A program made the translations under genes and the position numbers. Below, one piece after another: positions 50,391 through 58,665 of a stretch of 58,665 bases of DNA. The stretch is taken from NCBI GenBank assembly GCA_943329845.2, contig CALQFM020000019.1, positions 1 through 58,665 on the forward strand, in the 5' to 3' direction. The DNA comes from Candidatus Kuenenia stuttgartensis (GTDB lineage: Bacteria; Pseudomonadota; Alphaproteobacteria; SMXS01). The notes under the pieces were generated by a model. It ran no database searches. It had not been told where the DNA came from and saw only the letters and a program-made list of their open reading frames with translations. Each line of letters opens with the position of its first letter. The first letter of the stretch is position 1.

Positions 50391-51362
50391 TCAAGACGGC
50401 CTCCGCTCGGAAAGTATGTTGCTGAAATAGTCAATGGTCCAACCAAGACCCTGCTGCAGGTCCACCTTTGGATCCCAATCCAGCATCTGCTTGATCTTGG
50501 AGATATCCGGGCACCTCTGCTTCGGGTCATCTGCAGGAATCTCGCGGTAGACGATCTCACTCCTGGAGCCCGTCAGCTGCACCACTTTTTCCGCGAGTTC
50601 CTTGATCGTGAACTCACCCGGATTTCCCATATTGAGCGGCCCGGTGACGTCATCATCCGTTGCCATCAGTCGGATGAACGCCTCGATGAGATCATCCACA
50701 TAGCAGAAGGACCGCGTCTGGCTTCCGTCGCCATAGATCGTGATGGGATCGTGCTGGAGGGCCTGCATGATGAAATTCGAGACAACGCGGCCGTCGGCCG
50801 GATGCATGCGCGGGCCGTAAGTATTGAATATGCGGGCAACCTTGATCTGGAGGCCGTGTTGCCGATGGTAGTCGAAGAACAACGTTTCAGCGCAGCGCTT
50901 GCCCTCATCGTAGCAGGATCGGATCCCGACCGGATTGACATTTCCCCAATATGTTTCCGGCTGAGGGTGAACGACGGGATCCCCATAAACCTCGCTGGTT
51001 GATGCCTGGAAGATCTTGCACTTGAGCCGCTTCGCCAGCCCCAGCATGTTGATGGCGCCGTGCACGGATGTCTTGGTCGTCTGCACCGGGTCATGCTGGT
51101 AGTGAACAGGTGAAGCCGGGCAGGCGAGATTGTAGATTTCATCGACTTCCACATAGAGCGGGAAGGTCACGTCGTGCCGCATGAACTCGAACCGCGGATG
51201 GTTGTGCAAATGATCGATGTTGCGCTTCGTGCCGGTGAAGAGGTTATCGGCGCAAATCACCTCGTGGCCCAGATCGAGCAGTCGGTCTATCAAGTGGGAG
51301 CCGATGAAGCCGGCACCGCCCGTGACGAGAATGCGCTTACGGCTGTCGTAGAGTCGGGCCAC
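50391..51362 (-). CDS. UDP-glucuronate decarboxylase / UDP-xylose synthase-like SDR
   Basis: A 323-residue extended short-chain dehydrogenase. The NAD motif is [19 protein letters not shown], and the strand [32 protein letters not shown] with catalytic YDEGK (Y-x3-K) matches UDP-glucuronic acid decarboxylase more than UDP-glucose epimerase. [21 protein letters not shown] and [19 protein letters not shown] are highly typical. It would make UDP-xylose from UDP-glucuronate for the surface glycan. It stands in the minus-strand polysaccharide locus, with an IS5 remnant upstream. Confidence 0.92.
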   Translation of the reverse strand: MARLYDSRKRILVTGGAGFIGSHLIDRLLDLGHEVICADNLFTGTKRNIDHLHNHPRFEFMRHDVTFPLYVEVDEIYNLACPASPVHYQHDPVQTTKTSVHGAINMLGLAKRLKCKIFQASTSEVYGDPVVHPQPETYWGNVNPVGIRSCYDEGKRCAETLFFDYHRQHGLQIKVARIFNTYGPRMHPADGRVVSNFIMQALQHDPITIYGDGSQTRSFCYVDDLIEAFIRLMATDDDVTGPLNMGNPGEFTIKELAEKVVQLTGSRSEIVYREIPADDPKQRCPDISKIKQMLDWDPKVDLQQGLGWTIDYFSNILSERRPS

Positions 51363-51592
51363 GAGGCAGACCTCTCAATGGTCGGGAGAAATCACGATCA
51401 GCGGCCACCATCGCGAATGAGGCGGCGTGTTGTCCAGAAATACCAAGCCTCGGGAAACCTTCGTAGCGGCCGGCCCCCTATCGATAGGCTGCGCTTCAGC
51501 ATAGAGGTTTAGGGTCTAAACCCAGCCTATGGAAGTGGATGGGTTAACCGGGATTCCCCTTTTTCCATCTTCGCGGTGGAGGGGTTGAAGGG

Positions 51593-52125
51593 ATGAGCCG
51601 ACTATTCTGGTTGAGCGACACGCAGTGGCTTCGATCGAGCCGCGTCTGCCGAAGCACCAGCCCGGCACGCGCCGGGTGGATGACAGGCGGGTTATCTCGG
51701 GCATCATCCACATCCTCACGACGGGTTGCGACTGTCCGGCGGAACATGGCCCGCCTATCGCCGTCTACAATCGCTTCCATCGCTGGTCGCGCCGCCGGTT
51801 CCGGAACAGCCTTCTGGAAGCTCTCGCCGGGGCCGGGGCGGTGACGAAGAGCGCGGCCATGGCCTCCACCTACGTGAAGGCCCAGCGGTCCACGTTTGGA
51901 GGAAAGGGGGCGGGTACGACCGATCGGCCCCTCGCAGGGCAGCCAAACGAGCAGGATCCACGGGCTCACCGATGTGATCGGCCGGCCGTTTGCCCCCACG
52001 CTGACGCCTTGCAACGTCTCGGACATGAAGGCGGCGGCGGAATTGCTCGCCCGCCTGCGTGGCACCGGGTACGCCATTGCCGACAAGGGATACAACGCGG
52101 ACGCTCTGCGCCGCTCGCTGTGTCA
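51593..52125 (+). mobile_element. Degenerate IS5-family transposase remnant
   Basis: Three frames read one IS5-type transposase in order: MSRLFWLSDTQW (from 51593), then IEPRLPKHQPGTRRVDDRRV to SAAMASTYVKAQRSTFGGKG (51630-51905), then HGLTDVIGRPFAPTLTPCN to GYAIADKGYNADALRRSL (51960-52120). The two frame changes fall near 51630 and 51910. About three residues are also missing after TTGC, where the usual RWRD motif is shortened to D. The last third, with the catalytic glutamate, is gone. It is an immobile remnant lying between the UXS gene and the recombinase segment. Terminal inverted repeats could not be fixed; GGGATTCCCC near 51551 is a possible left end. Confidence 0.8.
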
Positions 52126-52366
52126 GTCCATCAGCGGCACGCACGCGCAGGGCGGCAAAGCGCGCGCATAACCGGCCTTTCGTGCCGCGACGCCAACTGA
52201 CTGTCCGCCACCGGGCTGTCGAGCATCGCTTGCACGGTGAGGCTTTGTCGGGGCACCGGCCGGCGCAGAGGTACCGCTGCGGCAAAGAGCCCGACGCCCG
52301 TGTTCTTTAGATGTTCTGGGCATCGTGCTATAAGCCAGCACCGAGTTTCAGAGAGGAAGCGCTTCA

Positions 52367-52876
52367 ATGGCCGCATCACCAAAGCAGATCGCCGCCAATC
52401 GCAGCAATGCCAGCAAGTCCACCGGGCCGCGCACCCCCGAGGGCAAGGCCGCCAGCCGCGCCAATGCCGTCAAGCACGGCGCGCTGGCCGGCATCGTGGT
52501 CGCGGAAGGGGAAGACGCCGCGGCGTTTGAGGCACTTCATATCGGTCTTCAGGAGCAGTTCAAACCGGCGACAGCACTCGAGGAGCAACTGATCGAGAAG
52601 CTGGCCATGGCGTTCTGGCGCAACCGCCGCCTCGCCATGGCGGAGAAAGTCATTATCGAAGCTCAGAAGGCTGATCTTCCGCTGATCTCTTCGTTCACCA
52701 GTTCATCCACGGTGATGATGAGAAATAACATCCCGAAGCTCGGCACCATGACGCTGCTTGGCCGCTACCAGGTCATGGTGACTAATGAAATCCAGCGCAC
52801 CCTGGCGATGTTGCGCAAGGAACAGCAGCTGCGGGAGCAGACCATCGACGTCACGCCAGCGGGCGCTGGCGGCTGA
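52367..52876 (+). CDS. Conserved hypothetical protein (STGPRTPEGKA family)
   Basis: A 169-residue soluble protein. The N-terminal ANRSNASKSTGPRTPEGKAA followed by SRANAVKHGALA is a widespread motif in uncharacterised proteins of bacterial accessory DNA. The rest is mostly helical (EEQLIEKLAMAFWRNRRLAMAEK and YQVMVTNEIQRTLAMLRKEQQL). There is no catalytic motif that I recognise. GAGAGGAAG precedes the ATG and TATAAG lies near 52330. It sits between the IS5 remnant and the XRE/recombinase pair, which fits accessory DNA. Confidence 0.65.
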   Translation: MAASPKQIAANRSNASKSTGPRTPEGKAASRANAVKHGALAGIVVAEGEDAAAFEALHIGLQEQFKPATALEEQLIEKLAMAFWRNRRLAMAEKVIIEAQKADLPLISSFTSSSTVMMRNNIPKLGTMTLLGRYQVMVTNEIQRTLAMLRKEQQLREQTIDVTPAGAGG

Positions 52877-52882
52877 CGCGTC

Positions 52883-53140
52883 TCAGGATTTGGCCGAGGC
52901 GATTCGTCCGGGGCGCAACTGAACGCCAGGCGCTGAAGCCGGGTCTCCCAGAAACACGACACCAGCGGCCTCAAGTGCAGCCTGGACACGCTCTAGGGTG
53001 CCGGACCGGCTGACCGGAACACCGGGCGCCTCCTCAAATCGTTTTATAGTGGACCATCCAACGCCGCACAGCCTTCCAAGTTCCTGTGAAGACAGTCCAA
53101 GAAGTCCACGCGCGGCTCGGATTTGTGCTGCCGATATCAC
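52883..53140 (-). CDS. XRE-family small transcriptional regulator
   Basis: An 85-residue Cro/CI-type HTH protein: QIRAARGLLGLSSQELGRLCGVGWSTIKRFE contains the helix-turn-helix, and the tail VQAALEAAGVVFLGDPASAPGVQLRPG is the standard extension of a common alphaproteobacterial subfamily. The start is GTG. A perfect 16-bp palindrome at 53160-53175 lies 20 bases before the start, between it and the divergent recombinase gene, so it probably controls both. Confidence 0.88.
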   Translation of the reverse strand: MISAAQIRAARGLLGLSSQELGRLCGVGWSTIKRFEEAPGVPVSRSGTLERVQAALEAAGVVFLGDPASAPGVQLRPGRIASAKS

Positions 53141-53159
53141 TTGCGATAACCCGCCTTAG

Positions 53160-53175
53160 TGGGCTATATAGCCCA
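53160..53175. promoter_or_regulatory. Perfect 16-bp palindrome TGGGCTATATAGCCCA (XRE operator candidate)
   Basis: Fully symmetric, between the XRE start (53140) and the recombinase start (53187 or 53211). The central TATATA could be the -10 of either promoter, so binding would block transcription. Form and location are typical of an autoregulated XRE repressor. Confidence 0.65.
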
Positions 53176-53186
53176 TTAAGAATTGG

Positions 53187-54347
53187 TTGAACAACGTCGC
53201 GAGTTCCCGCATGGCTTGTCAAATCCAGCAACTGCTGGCCCGGTGCGAAGGCGCCTACTCCGAAAACACGCTTCGTGGTTATGCCGCCGATCTGAAGGCG
53301 TTTCAAGGCTGGTGCGAGGCGCATGGCCGCACATGGTTTCCAGCGGAACCGCGAACCGTCGCCGACTTCGTCGAGGCCGAGCGAGGCCGGCTGCTGATTT
53401 CGACGATCAAGCGCCGGCTATGCGCAATCACGTTCATCCATCGCATCGAAAACCGCCCCAATCCAGCCGTCGCTCCCGACGTGCAGCTCTCACTGCGCCG
53501 TGCCATGCGCGCCAGACCGCGGCGGCCCAGTCAGGTTAGCGGGCTGACCTCTGAACTGCTCGGCGCCATCCTGAAGGCCTGCCCGGCGACGCTGCGCGGG
53601 AAGCGCGATGCCGCCCTTGTGGCGGTTGGGTACGACACGCTGTGCCGGAGCGCCGAGCTTGCGGCAATGCAGGTAGAGCATCTGCGGGCGGCCGACGACG
53701 GTACGGTGGCTCTGCTCATCCCGCTGTCGAAAGGCGACGTGGCTGGAGATGGCCGGATTGCCTATCTCAGCCCGCAGAGCGCCGGGCTGATGAACGCCTG
53801 GCTCGCCAGCGCGAACATCAAGTCCGGGGCCCTGTTCCGGGCAGCAAAGAACACTACAGTGGCGGACAGGCCACTCGACACCTCCTCCATCCGCCGCCTG
53901 ATCAAATCTGCAGCCAAGCGGGCTGGTCTCGATCCGCAACTCGCTGCCGGACTGTCCGGTCACTCCATGCGTGTTGGCGCTGCCCAGGACATGATGACGG
54001 CGGGGTTTGATCAGCTTGCAATCATGCAGGCTGGCGGCTGGAAGAGCGCCAACGTGGTTGCGCGATACGTCGAGAATGCATCAACGCGCGCACTGCATGA
54101 ACGGCGCTGGCAGTTCTGCAGCCCAGGTGCAGCAGCCGGAGTGAAGGAGCACTCCGCAGTCATTGGACCGCTATCACCAGAGGCCGGCATCAGCATCGCC
54201 AACGCCGTGAAGCCGGCCGTCAAATTGCGACGCCAGCACCACATGCCCGGGCACGTGACCAAGAAGATACATGTCGAACGTCCTTTGCCGCAGGCAGGGA
54301 CTGATATAGGTATCGCCCCGGGTATCCTGCCGAGCGTCGGCCTCTAA
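53187..54347 (+). CDS. Tyrosine-type site-specific recombinase/integrase
   Basis: A 386-residue tyrosine recombinase with a SAM-like N-domain (CEGAYSENTLRGYAADLKAF) and a catalytic domain. Catalytic residues are visible: Arg154 in TLCRSAEL, Lys182 in LSKGD, His259/Arg262 in GHSMRVG, Trp285 in GGWKSANV and Tyr294 in ARYVENAS, so the enzyme looks intact. The N-terminal start is TTG at 53187 or ATG at 53211; neither has a strong ribosome site. The last 70 residues beyond the tyrosine are not typical. It is divergent from an XRE regulator and sits in an insert that splits the polysaccharide locus. No tRNA attachment site was found. Confidence 0.88.
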   Translation: MNNVASSRMACQIQQLLARCEGAYSENTLRGYAADLKAFQGWCEAHGRTWFPAEPRTVADFVEAERGRLLISTIKRRLCAITFIHRIENRPNPAVAPDVQLSLRRAMRARPRRPSQVSGLTSELLGAILKACPATLRGKRDAALVAVGYDTLCRSAELAAMQVEHLRAADDGTVALLIPLSKGDVAGDGRIAYLSPQSAGLMNAWLASANIKSGALFRAAKNTTVADRPLDTSSIRRLIKSAAKRAGLDPQLAAGLSGHSMRVGAAQDMMTAGFDQLAIMQAGGWKSANVVARYVENASTRALHERRWQFCSPGAAAGVKEHSAVIGPLSPEAGISIANAVKPAVKLRRQHHMPGHVTKKIHVERPLPQAGTDIGIAPGILPSVGL

Positions 54348-54455
54348 CGGCGAGGCGACGTCCTCTCACAGCATGCCCGAGGCCAGTTTCTCTCGGCCAG
54401 TCGAGGTCAGAACTGCGTCTCTGATCTGTCCGCAGTCAAAGTGGGCTCGAGCAGA

Positions 54456-55682
54456 TTAATCCGCCACCCCCCGAAGCAGCGCCGACCACCGCGCAATGGA
54501 TCCCCGCCGGGTGTAATTCGCGAGCAGCATGGCGCGGGAACTTTCCCCCATTTGGCGACAGAGATCCGGGCTGCCAGCCAGCGTCATGATGGCGCTCGCC
54601 AGATCCTCGTCATGACCCGGGGAAACGACCAGGCCGCAATCGTGCAGCCGGACGAGACGGGCGATTTCGCCATCGGGATCTGTAACCGACAGCACCGGAC
54701 GGCCAGCGGCCGCGATACCATAGAATTTACTTGGAACAATGAGCCCCTCAAGCTCTGGCCGCAGCGATAGCCAGTGCACATCCGGCACGGCCAAGGACTG
54801 GGCCAGCATGTGCTTGGGCTGGTACGGCTGGAACATGAAGTTGCTCAGCCCCTCGGCCTCCACGCGCCCGGCAAGCCCGTCGCCATGATGGCCGCCGCCG
54901 ATGAACAGGAACCTGATCCTGGGATCATGCTTGAGCCGCCGGGCCGCGCCGAGCAGGGTTTCCACCTCGTGCGCCCGGCCCAGATTGCCCGAGTAACCGA
55001 CAACGAACGCATCGTCCTGAAAGCCCCACTCCCTGCGCAGCTCGCATTGGTCACGAACCAGCGGGGTGACGAGCTCGTCGTCGCTCCAATTGTGGATGAC
55101 GGCGATTGCGTGGGGCGCGACACCCTCAGCCTCCAGACGTTCAGCCATGCGCTCCCCGATCACCACGTTGGCGCGGGCACTGCGCAGTGACAGGTTGCGA
55201 ACGATGCGCAAGGACTTTCCGCCAGCCCCGCTCAGCGCCCGGATGCCCAGCTCGGCCGCGACCTCAGGGTAAAGATCCTGCAGCCAGTTGATGTGCCGCG
55301 CACCGCGCAGACTAGCCGCCAGTGCCGCGACCACCGAAATCATCGGTGGATCGGTCTTGGCGATGACAAGGTCGCCGGGGCGGAGGCTTCGCAGTAGCGC
55401 CCAGAAAGCGGCCGCATAGAAGGAAAGGTAATCCACCGCCCTGCCGGCCAGGGATTTGCGGCCGAACCGGGTCGTCCAGATGCGCTTGATCTGCACGCCG
55501 TTGACATGCTCGGCGCCAGAAAGCTGGATCGACGGATCATCGTAGACTGCACGACTGGTTACAACCCGCACATCCAGGCCATCCTTCGAGAGGGCAAAGC
55601 ACAGATCGGCGAGGATCTGCGCCGTGGCCGAATGGTCCGGGTAGAAGAACCGATTGACGAAAATGATCCGCGGCAGGGCCAT
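54456..55682 (-). CDS. Glycosyltransferase family 4-like protein (WbuB/L-fucosamine-transferase-like)
   Basis: A 408-residue GT-B glycosyltransferase. The N-domain begins IIFVNRFFYPDHSATAQILADLCFAL, and the donor-binding C-domain contains VVGYSGNLGRAHEVETLLGAA and EGLIVPSKFYGIAAAGRPVL, with the usual E-x7-E region replaced by SKFYGIAAAGRP. It resembles WbuB-type enzymes that add sugars to lipid-linked O-antigen intermediates. It is on the minus strand in the polysaccharide locus, downstream of fcl by about 310 bases. Sugar specificity cannot be read. Confidence 0.85.
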   Translation of the reverse strand: MALPRIIFVNRFFYPDHSATAQILADLCFALSKDGLDVRVVTSRAVYDDPSIQLSGAEHVNGVQIKRIWTTRFGRKSLAGRAVDYLSFYAAAFWALLRSLRPGDLVIAKTDPPMISVVAALAASLRGARHINWLQDLYPEVAAELGIRALSGAGGKSLRIVRNLSLRSARANVVIGERMAERLEAEGVAPHAIAVIHNWSDDELVTPLVRDQCELRREWGFQDDAFVVGYSGNLGRAHEVETLLGAARRLKHDPRIRFLFIGGGHHGDGLAGRVEAEGLSNFMFQPYQPKHMLAQSLAVPDVHWLSLRPELEGLIVPSKFYGIAAAGRPVLSVTDPDGEIARLVRLHDCGLVVSPGHDEDLASAIMTLAGSPDLCRQMGESSRAMLLANYTRRGSIARWSALLRGVAD

Positions 55683-55990
55683 TCCTATTGAGTTTCCAAT
55701 CTACGCCGGAAAATGATCGGCGAATTGCGGGCATTCGCGCCTAGAATGGCGCCGGCCCAAGAGGCGGCCGGCCGTGTTCCTGCCGGCAACCCCGCTGAAA
55801 CCGCTATGCCCCCAAGACGCCGCCCTCGCGGTCGTCCGCAGCCGCTTGCATACTTCAGGGACGTGAAAGCTCAGCGTGCGGAGGCTGCCGATTGAGAGGC
55901 CTCGCCGCATTCGAGCCCGGCAAGGGCGGCGCATATCGCTCGGCGGGCGATGAGGAGCAGCCTCGCCCCGCGCGGCATCAGACTTGCGGT
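55683..55990. other. Gene-free stretch between the glycosyltransferase and fcl
   Basis: About 308 bases. A GGCGCCGGCC...GGCCGGCC GC-rich patch near 55747-55777 can fold, but no T-run follows, and no reading frame has family-like sequence. I see nothing further in it. Confidence 0.5.
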
Positions 55991-56968
55991 TCAGAGCACA
56001 CGCTCGAAGAGATGTCCCTGGTTCTCGCGGAACCAGCGATACGTAGTGGCAAGGCCGTCCGCCAGACTGGTGCGGGCGCGCCATCCAAGGCCGGACAGTT
56101 TGTCGCTGCTCACGAGCTTTCGCGGCGTGCCGTCTGGCTTGGTTCCATCGAATTCAAGGTCGCCCCTGAAACCGACCACGGCGCAGACCTGTTCTGCCAG
56201 TTGCCGGATCGAGACCTCTTCGCCGGTCCCGACATTGACGATCTCTTCGCCCGAATAGTGCCTGGCAAGAAACACGACGGCATCGGCAAGGTCGTCCACA
56301 TGCAGGAACTCGCGCAGCGGTGTGCCCGAGCCCCATACAGTCAGTGTCGGCGCCCCGGCTTCCCTCGCGTCATGCGCCTTGCGCAACAGGGCCGGCAGGA
56401 CATGGCTGCTGCTGAGATCGAAATTGTCGCCTGGGCCATAAAGGTTGGTCGGCTGGGCACAGATGAAGTTACTGCCATATTGCCGGCGATAAGCCTGGCA
56501 CAGCTTGATCCCGGCAATCTTGGCCACCGCGTACCACTCGTTGGTCGGCTCGAGCGGCCCGGACAACAAGGCATCCTCCAGGATCGGCTGCGGCGCCATC
56601 TTGGGATAGATGCAGGACGAGCCAAGAAAAACCAGCTTGCTGACACCCGCCCGGCGAGCTGCCTCGATGATGTTCGCCTCGATCATGAGATTGTCGTACA
56701 GGAATTCCGCCGGATAGGAGCTGTTGGCCAGAATGCCTCCGACCTTGGCCGCCGCCAGGAAGACGGCATCGGGCCGCGCCTTGTCCACCCAGTCCTCGAC
56801 GTCGCGCTGGCGGCGCAGATCAACGGCCGTGCGATCCGCCACGATGATCTCACAATTCTCGGAGGCCAGCCGACGGACGATCGCCTGGCCAACCATGCCG
56901 CGATGGCCGGCAACCCAGATGCGTTTGCCTTCAAGGTCATAGTGCTGCCGTGTCACGAGTTCACCCAA
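55991..56968 (-). CDS. fcl: GDP-L-fucose synthase (GDP-4-keto-6-deoxymannose epimerase/reductase)
   Basis: A 325-residue extended SDR enzyme that converts the Gmd product to GDP-L-fucose. The NADP motif is RIWVAGHRGMVGQAIVRRL, the family strand is VFLAAAKVGGILANSSYPAEFL, the catalytic serine is in LGSSCIYPKMAPQPILE and Tyr/Lys in EWYAVAKIAGIK; QPTNLYGPGDNFD follows. Length is normal. The start is TTG at 56968 or GTG at 56956 (GGGTGA precedes the latter). It follows gmd by 24 bases, so the two form an operon. Confidence 0.94.
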   Translation of the reverse strand: MGELVTRQHYDLEGKRIWVAGHRGMVGQAIVRRLASENCEIIVADRTAVDLRRQRDVEDWVDKARPDAVFLAAAKVGGILANSSYPAEFLYDNLMIEANIIEAARRAGVSKLVFLGSSCIYPKMAPQPILEDALLSGPLEPTNEWYAVAKIAGIKLCQAYRRQYGSNFICAQPTNLYGPGDNFDLSSSHVLPALLRKAHDAREAGAPTLTVWGSGTPLREFLHVDDLADAVVFLARHYSGEEIVNVGTGEEVSIRQLAEQVCAVVGFRGDLEFDGTKPDGTPRKLVSSDKLSGLGWRARTSLADGLATTYRWFRENQGHLFERVL

Positions 56969-56992
56969 TGCTGCAAAATCATCGGCTTGCGA

Positions 56993-58099
56993 TCAGCGCG
57001 CCATGCCAGGAGTGCCGGCGCCACGCCGGCCCCGGTCCTCGTCGAGACGCCGGTGGATGGCTTCGTCGGCGACGTTTTTAAGATCTTCGGCGACCATCTC
57101 GCGCACCAGGGTCTCGAAGCTGGTGGTCGCGGACCAGCCCAACTCCCGCCGCGCCTTGGCCGCATCACCGACCAGTATCTCAACCTCGGTCGGCCGAAAA
57201 TATTTAGGGTCGACCTGGACCAGCGTCCGCCCCGACTTTCGGTCGAGGCCAATCTCTTCCACGCCATCGCCGCGCCAGAGGATCTCGGTGCCGACCTCAG
57301 CGAACGCACGCTCGACGAACTCCTTGACCGTGCGGGCCTCGCCCGTCGCCAGCACGAAATCGTCCGGCGTGTGATGCTGGACGATGCGCCACATGCCCTC
57401 GACATAGTCGCGCGCATGGCCCCAGTCGCGCTTTGCCGACAGGTTACCAAGGTAGAGTTTTTCCTGCAGGCCGTGTTGGATCGCCGCAACGGCCCGCGTA
57501 ATCTTGCGGGTCACGAAGGTCTCGCCGCGGATCGGACTTTCATGGTTGAACAGGATGCCGTTCGAGGCGTGAATGCCGTAGGCCTCCCTGTAGTTGACGG
57601 TGATCCAGTATGCGTAGAGCTTGGCGGCCGCGTAGGGCGAGCGCGGGTAGAACGGCGTGGTCTCCGACTGGGGGATCTGCTGGACCTTGCCGTAGAGCTC
57701 TGATGTCGAAGCCTGGTAGAATCGGGTGCGCTCGGTCATGCCGAGCAGCCTGATGGCCTCAAGCAGGCGCAACGTGCCGAGTGCGTCGGCGTTCCCGGTG
57801 TATTCAGCGGTTTCGAAGCTGACCTGGACATGGCTTTGGGCCGCCAGGTTGTAGATCTCGTCAGGCTGCGTTTCCTGAACGATGCGGATCAGGTTGGTCG
57901 CATCGGTCATGTCGCCATAGTGGAGGAACAGCCGGGGATTGTCCTCGTGTGGGTCCTCGTAGAGGTGGTCGATCCGACCCGTATTGAACGAGGAGGACCG
58001 GCGCTTTACGCCGTGGACCTCGTACCCCTTGGCCAATAGCAGTTCGGTGAGATAGGCGCCGTCTTGGCCGGTGACCCCTGTGATCAAGGCGCGTTTCAT
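56993..58099 (-). CDS. gmd: GDP-mannose 4,6-dehydratase
   Basis: A 368-residue SDR dehydratase, the first step from GDP-mannose to GDP-L-fucose. The NADP motif is [19 protein letters not shown], followed by [19 protein letters not shown]. The catalytic residues are in [11 protein letters not shown] (Thr/Ser/Glu) and [10 protein letters not shown] (Tyr/Lys), and [16 protein letters not shown] is diagnostic. The ATG at 58099 has AGGAGTATC upstream, an excellent ribosome site. It is the upstream gene of the gmd-fcl pair; the 460 bases before it should hold the promoter and are bordered by a transposase gene. Confidence 0.95.
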   Translation of the reverse strand: MKRALITGVTGQDGAYLTELLLAKGYEVHGVKRRSSSFNTGRIDHLYEDPHEDNPRLFLHYGDMTDATNLIRIVQETQPDEIYNLAAQSHVQVSFETAEYTGNADALGTLRLLEAIRLLGMTERTRFYQASTSELYGKVQQIPQSETTPFYPRSPYAAAKLYAYWITVNYREAYGIHASNGILFNHESPIRGETFVTRKITRAVAAIQHGLQEKLYLGNLSAKRDWGHARDYVEGMWRIVQHHTPDDFVLATGEARTVKEFVERAFAEVGTEILWRGDGVEEIGLDRKSGRTLVQVDPKYFRPTEVEILVGDAAKARRELGWSATTSFETLVREMVAEDLKNVADEAIHRRLDEDRGRRGAGTPGMAR

Positions 58100-58561
58100 T
58101 TGATACTCCTGCGAAATAATACACAAGCCGTCCACGACGCAGATATTAATAACGGTGGAGTTCTTCCATCGTTTCCACGTAACTAATGGCCCACTGATTT
58201 TTAGGCGCGGAATAGAGAGCCGCCCCCGCACTATACCTAAACAAACAGGGGATGCTTTTATTGATAGGCCACTGGCGCGCTGGCGACTGCGAAAATTGCG
58301 ATCATTTCAACCGAGGATGCATTGAGAAAGCCGCATAAACACTTGGTCCGTTGAGCGAGACAAATAGGTCAGCAGTCCGGCCATCTAACCTACGACAGCG
58401 CGCCGGAAATAAGGCTCAGTTGACCGCAGGGGCCGCTAACCCGAATTATTCATCAGCCGGGCTATTCCGGGTCGGCGAACGTAGCTTAACCTACTGATTT
58501 GGTGTAGAGAATAGGTGCTTAGACCACTCTCGAACACCGGACAGAAAGTGCCACGCCCGCC
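58100..58561. other. Gene-free stretch between gmd and the IS1380-type transposase
   Basis: About 460 bases, less GC-rich than the genes. It should hold the gmd promoter and, in the part nearest the transposase, the left end of the insertion sequence. AACCCGAATTATTCATC near 58439-58455 is a possible left-end segment, but I cannot fix the inverted repeat. Confidence 0.5.
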
Positions 58562-58665
58562 ATGGTCGACGATAGCGTTGCTGGTTTTGGATTCCCAGCT
58601 ATTTGCCGCAAGAGAGTGACCGCGGCGTTCGATGGCGGGCGGCTGACATCGGACGGTGGCGTGCT
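58562..58665 (+). CDS. IS1380-family transposase, N-terminal fragment (cut by window edge)
   Basis: Thirty-four codons from ATG 58562: MVDDSVAGFGFPAICRKRVT and then AAFDGGRLTSDGGV. The motif A.FDGG.L.SDGG is the start of the IS1380 DDE transposase family (usual form I...FDGG.ITSDGG). The gene continues past the window end, so integrity is unknown. It borders the polysaccharide locus and may mark an insertion upstream of gmd. Confidence 0.8.
   Translation, partial: MVDDSVAGFGFPAICRKRVTAAFDGGRLTSDGGV

Noticed and set aside
55713-55895. 60-codon plus-strand reading MIGELRAFAPRM
   Set aside because: Low-complexity Arg/Pro/Ala-rich and no start signal; likely chance.
1-58665. CRISPR array, rRNA or tRNA genes
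   Set aside because: No regularly spaced repeats and no cloverleaf-like or rRNA-like conserved segments were noticed.

Overview
The window reads as a high-GC, Gram-negative, aerobic bacterium, most likely an alphaproteobacterium. The signs are two TonB-dependent receptors, a tripartite RND efflux operon, an autotransporter barrel, entericidin-type lipoproteins, a PQQ quinohemoprotein, and an alphaproteobacterial style of small XRE regulator. I cannot name the genus from sequence alone.

Layout. (1) 1-8019: the end of an outer-membrane barrel gene, an SMP-30 lactonase with two small catabolic-type proteins (EthD-like, VOC), molybdenum cofactor genes mobA/mobB, a NifU-like scaffold, an acyl-CoA synthetase, a 2-hydroxyacid dehydrogenase and a class II aldolase. 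(2) 8167-14266: a TonB-dependent receptor, a tandem pair of entericidin-like lipoproteins (the smaller is 49 codons), a nitroreductase, an epoxide-hydrolase-like enzyme and a double-hotdog thioesterase. (3) 14578-22306: a compact coenzyme F420 locus with cofD, cofE, cofC and the fused cofG/cofH gene fbiC, plus an F420:NADP oxidoreductase, an LLM-class flavin/F420 enzyme and a PPOX-fold protein. All committed steps to F420 are present, together with likely users of the cofactor. F420 is unusual in Gram-negatives and this is the most notable system here. (4) 22310-37164: a catabolic region with two TetR regulators, a PQQ/cytochrome c dehydrogenase, two Rieske oxygenases, a P450 with its 2Fe-2S ferredoxin, a Tat-exported flavoprotein, a second TonB-dependent receptor, a tandem NTF2-like protein and a decayed NTF2-like pseudogene. 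Together these look like uptake and oxidation of a hydrophobic substrate (terpenoid, steroid or aromatic); the substrate is not readable from sequence. (5) 37546-46087: RND efflux operon, GST, receiver-only response regulator, a third VOC paralogue and a second double-hotdog protein. (6) 46244-58665: a 5'-truncated autotransporter, then a minus-strand surface-polysaccharide locus (O-antigen ligase/polymerase, UDP-glucuronate decarboxylase, glycosyltransferase, GDP-fucose synthesis by fcl and gmd). This locus is split by an accessory insert holding an IS5-type remnant, a hypothetical gene, an XRE regulator and a tyrosine recombinase. The far edge is the start of an IS1380-type transposase.

Regulatory signals visible directly include rho-independent terminators, several palindromes upstream of catabolic genes, and a perfect 16-bp palindrome between the divergent XRE and recombinase genes. 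A GC-rich intergenic repeat of the CCCTCACCC/GGGAGAGGG type occurs three times. No tRNA, rRNA or CRISPR array was seen.
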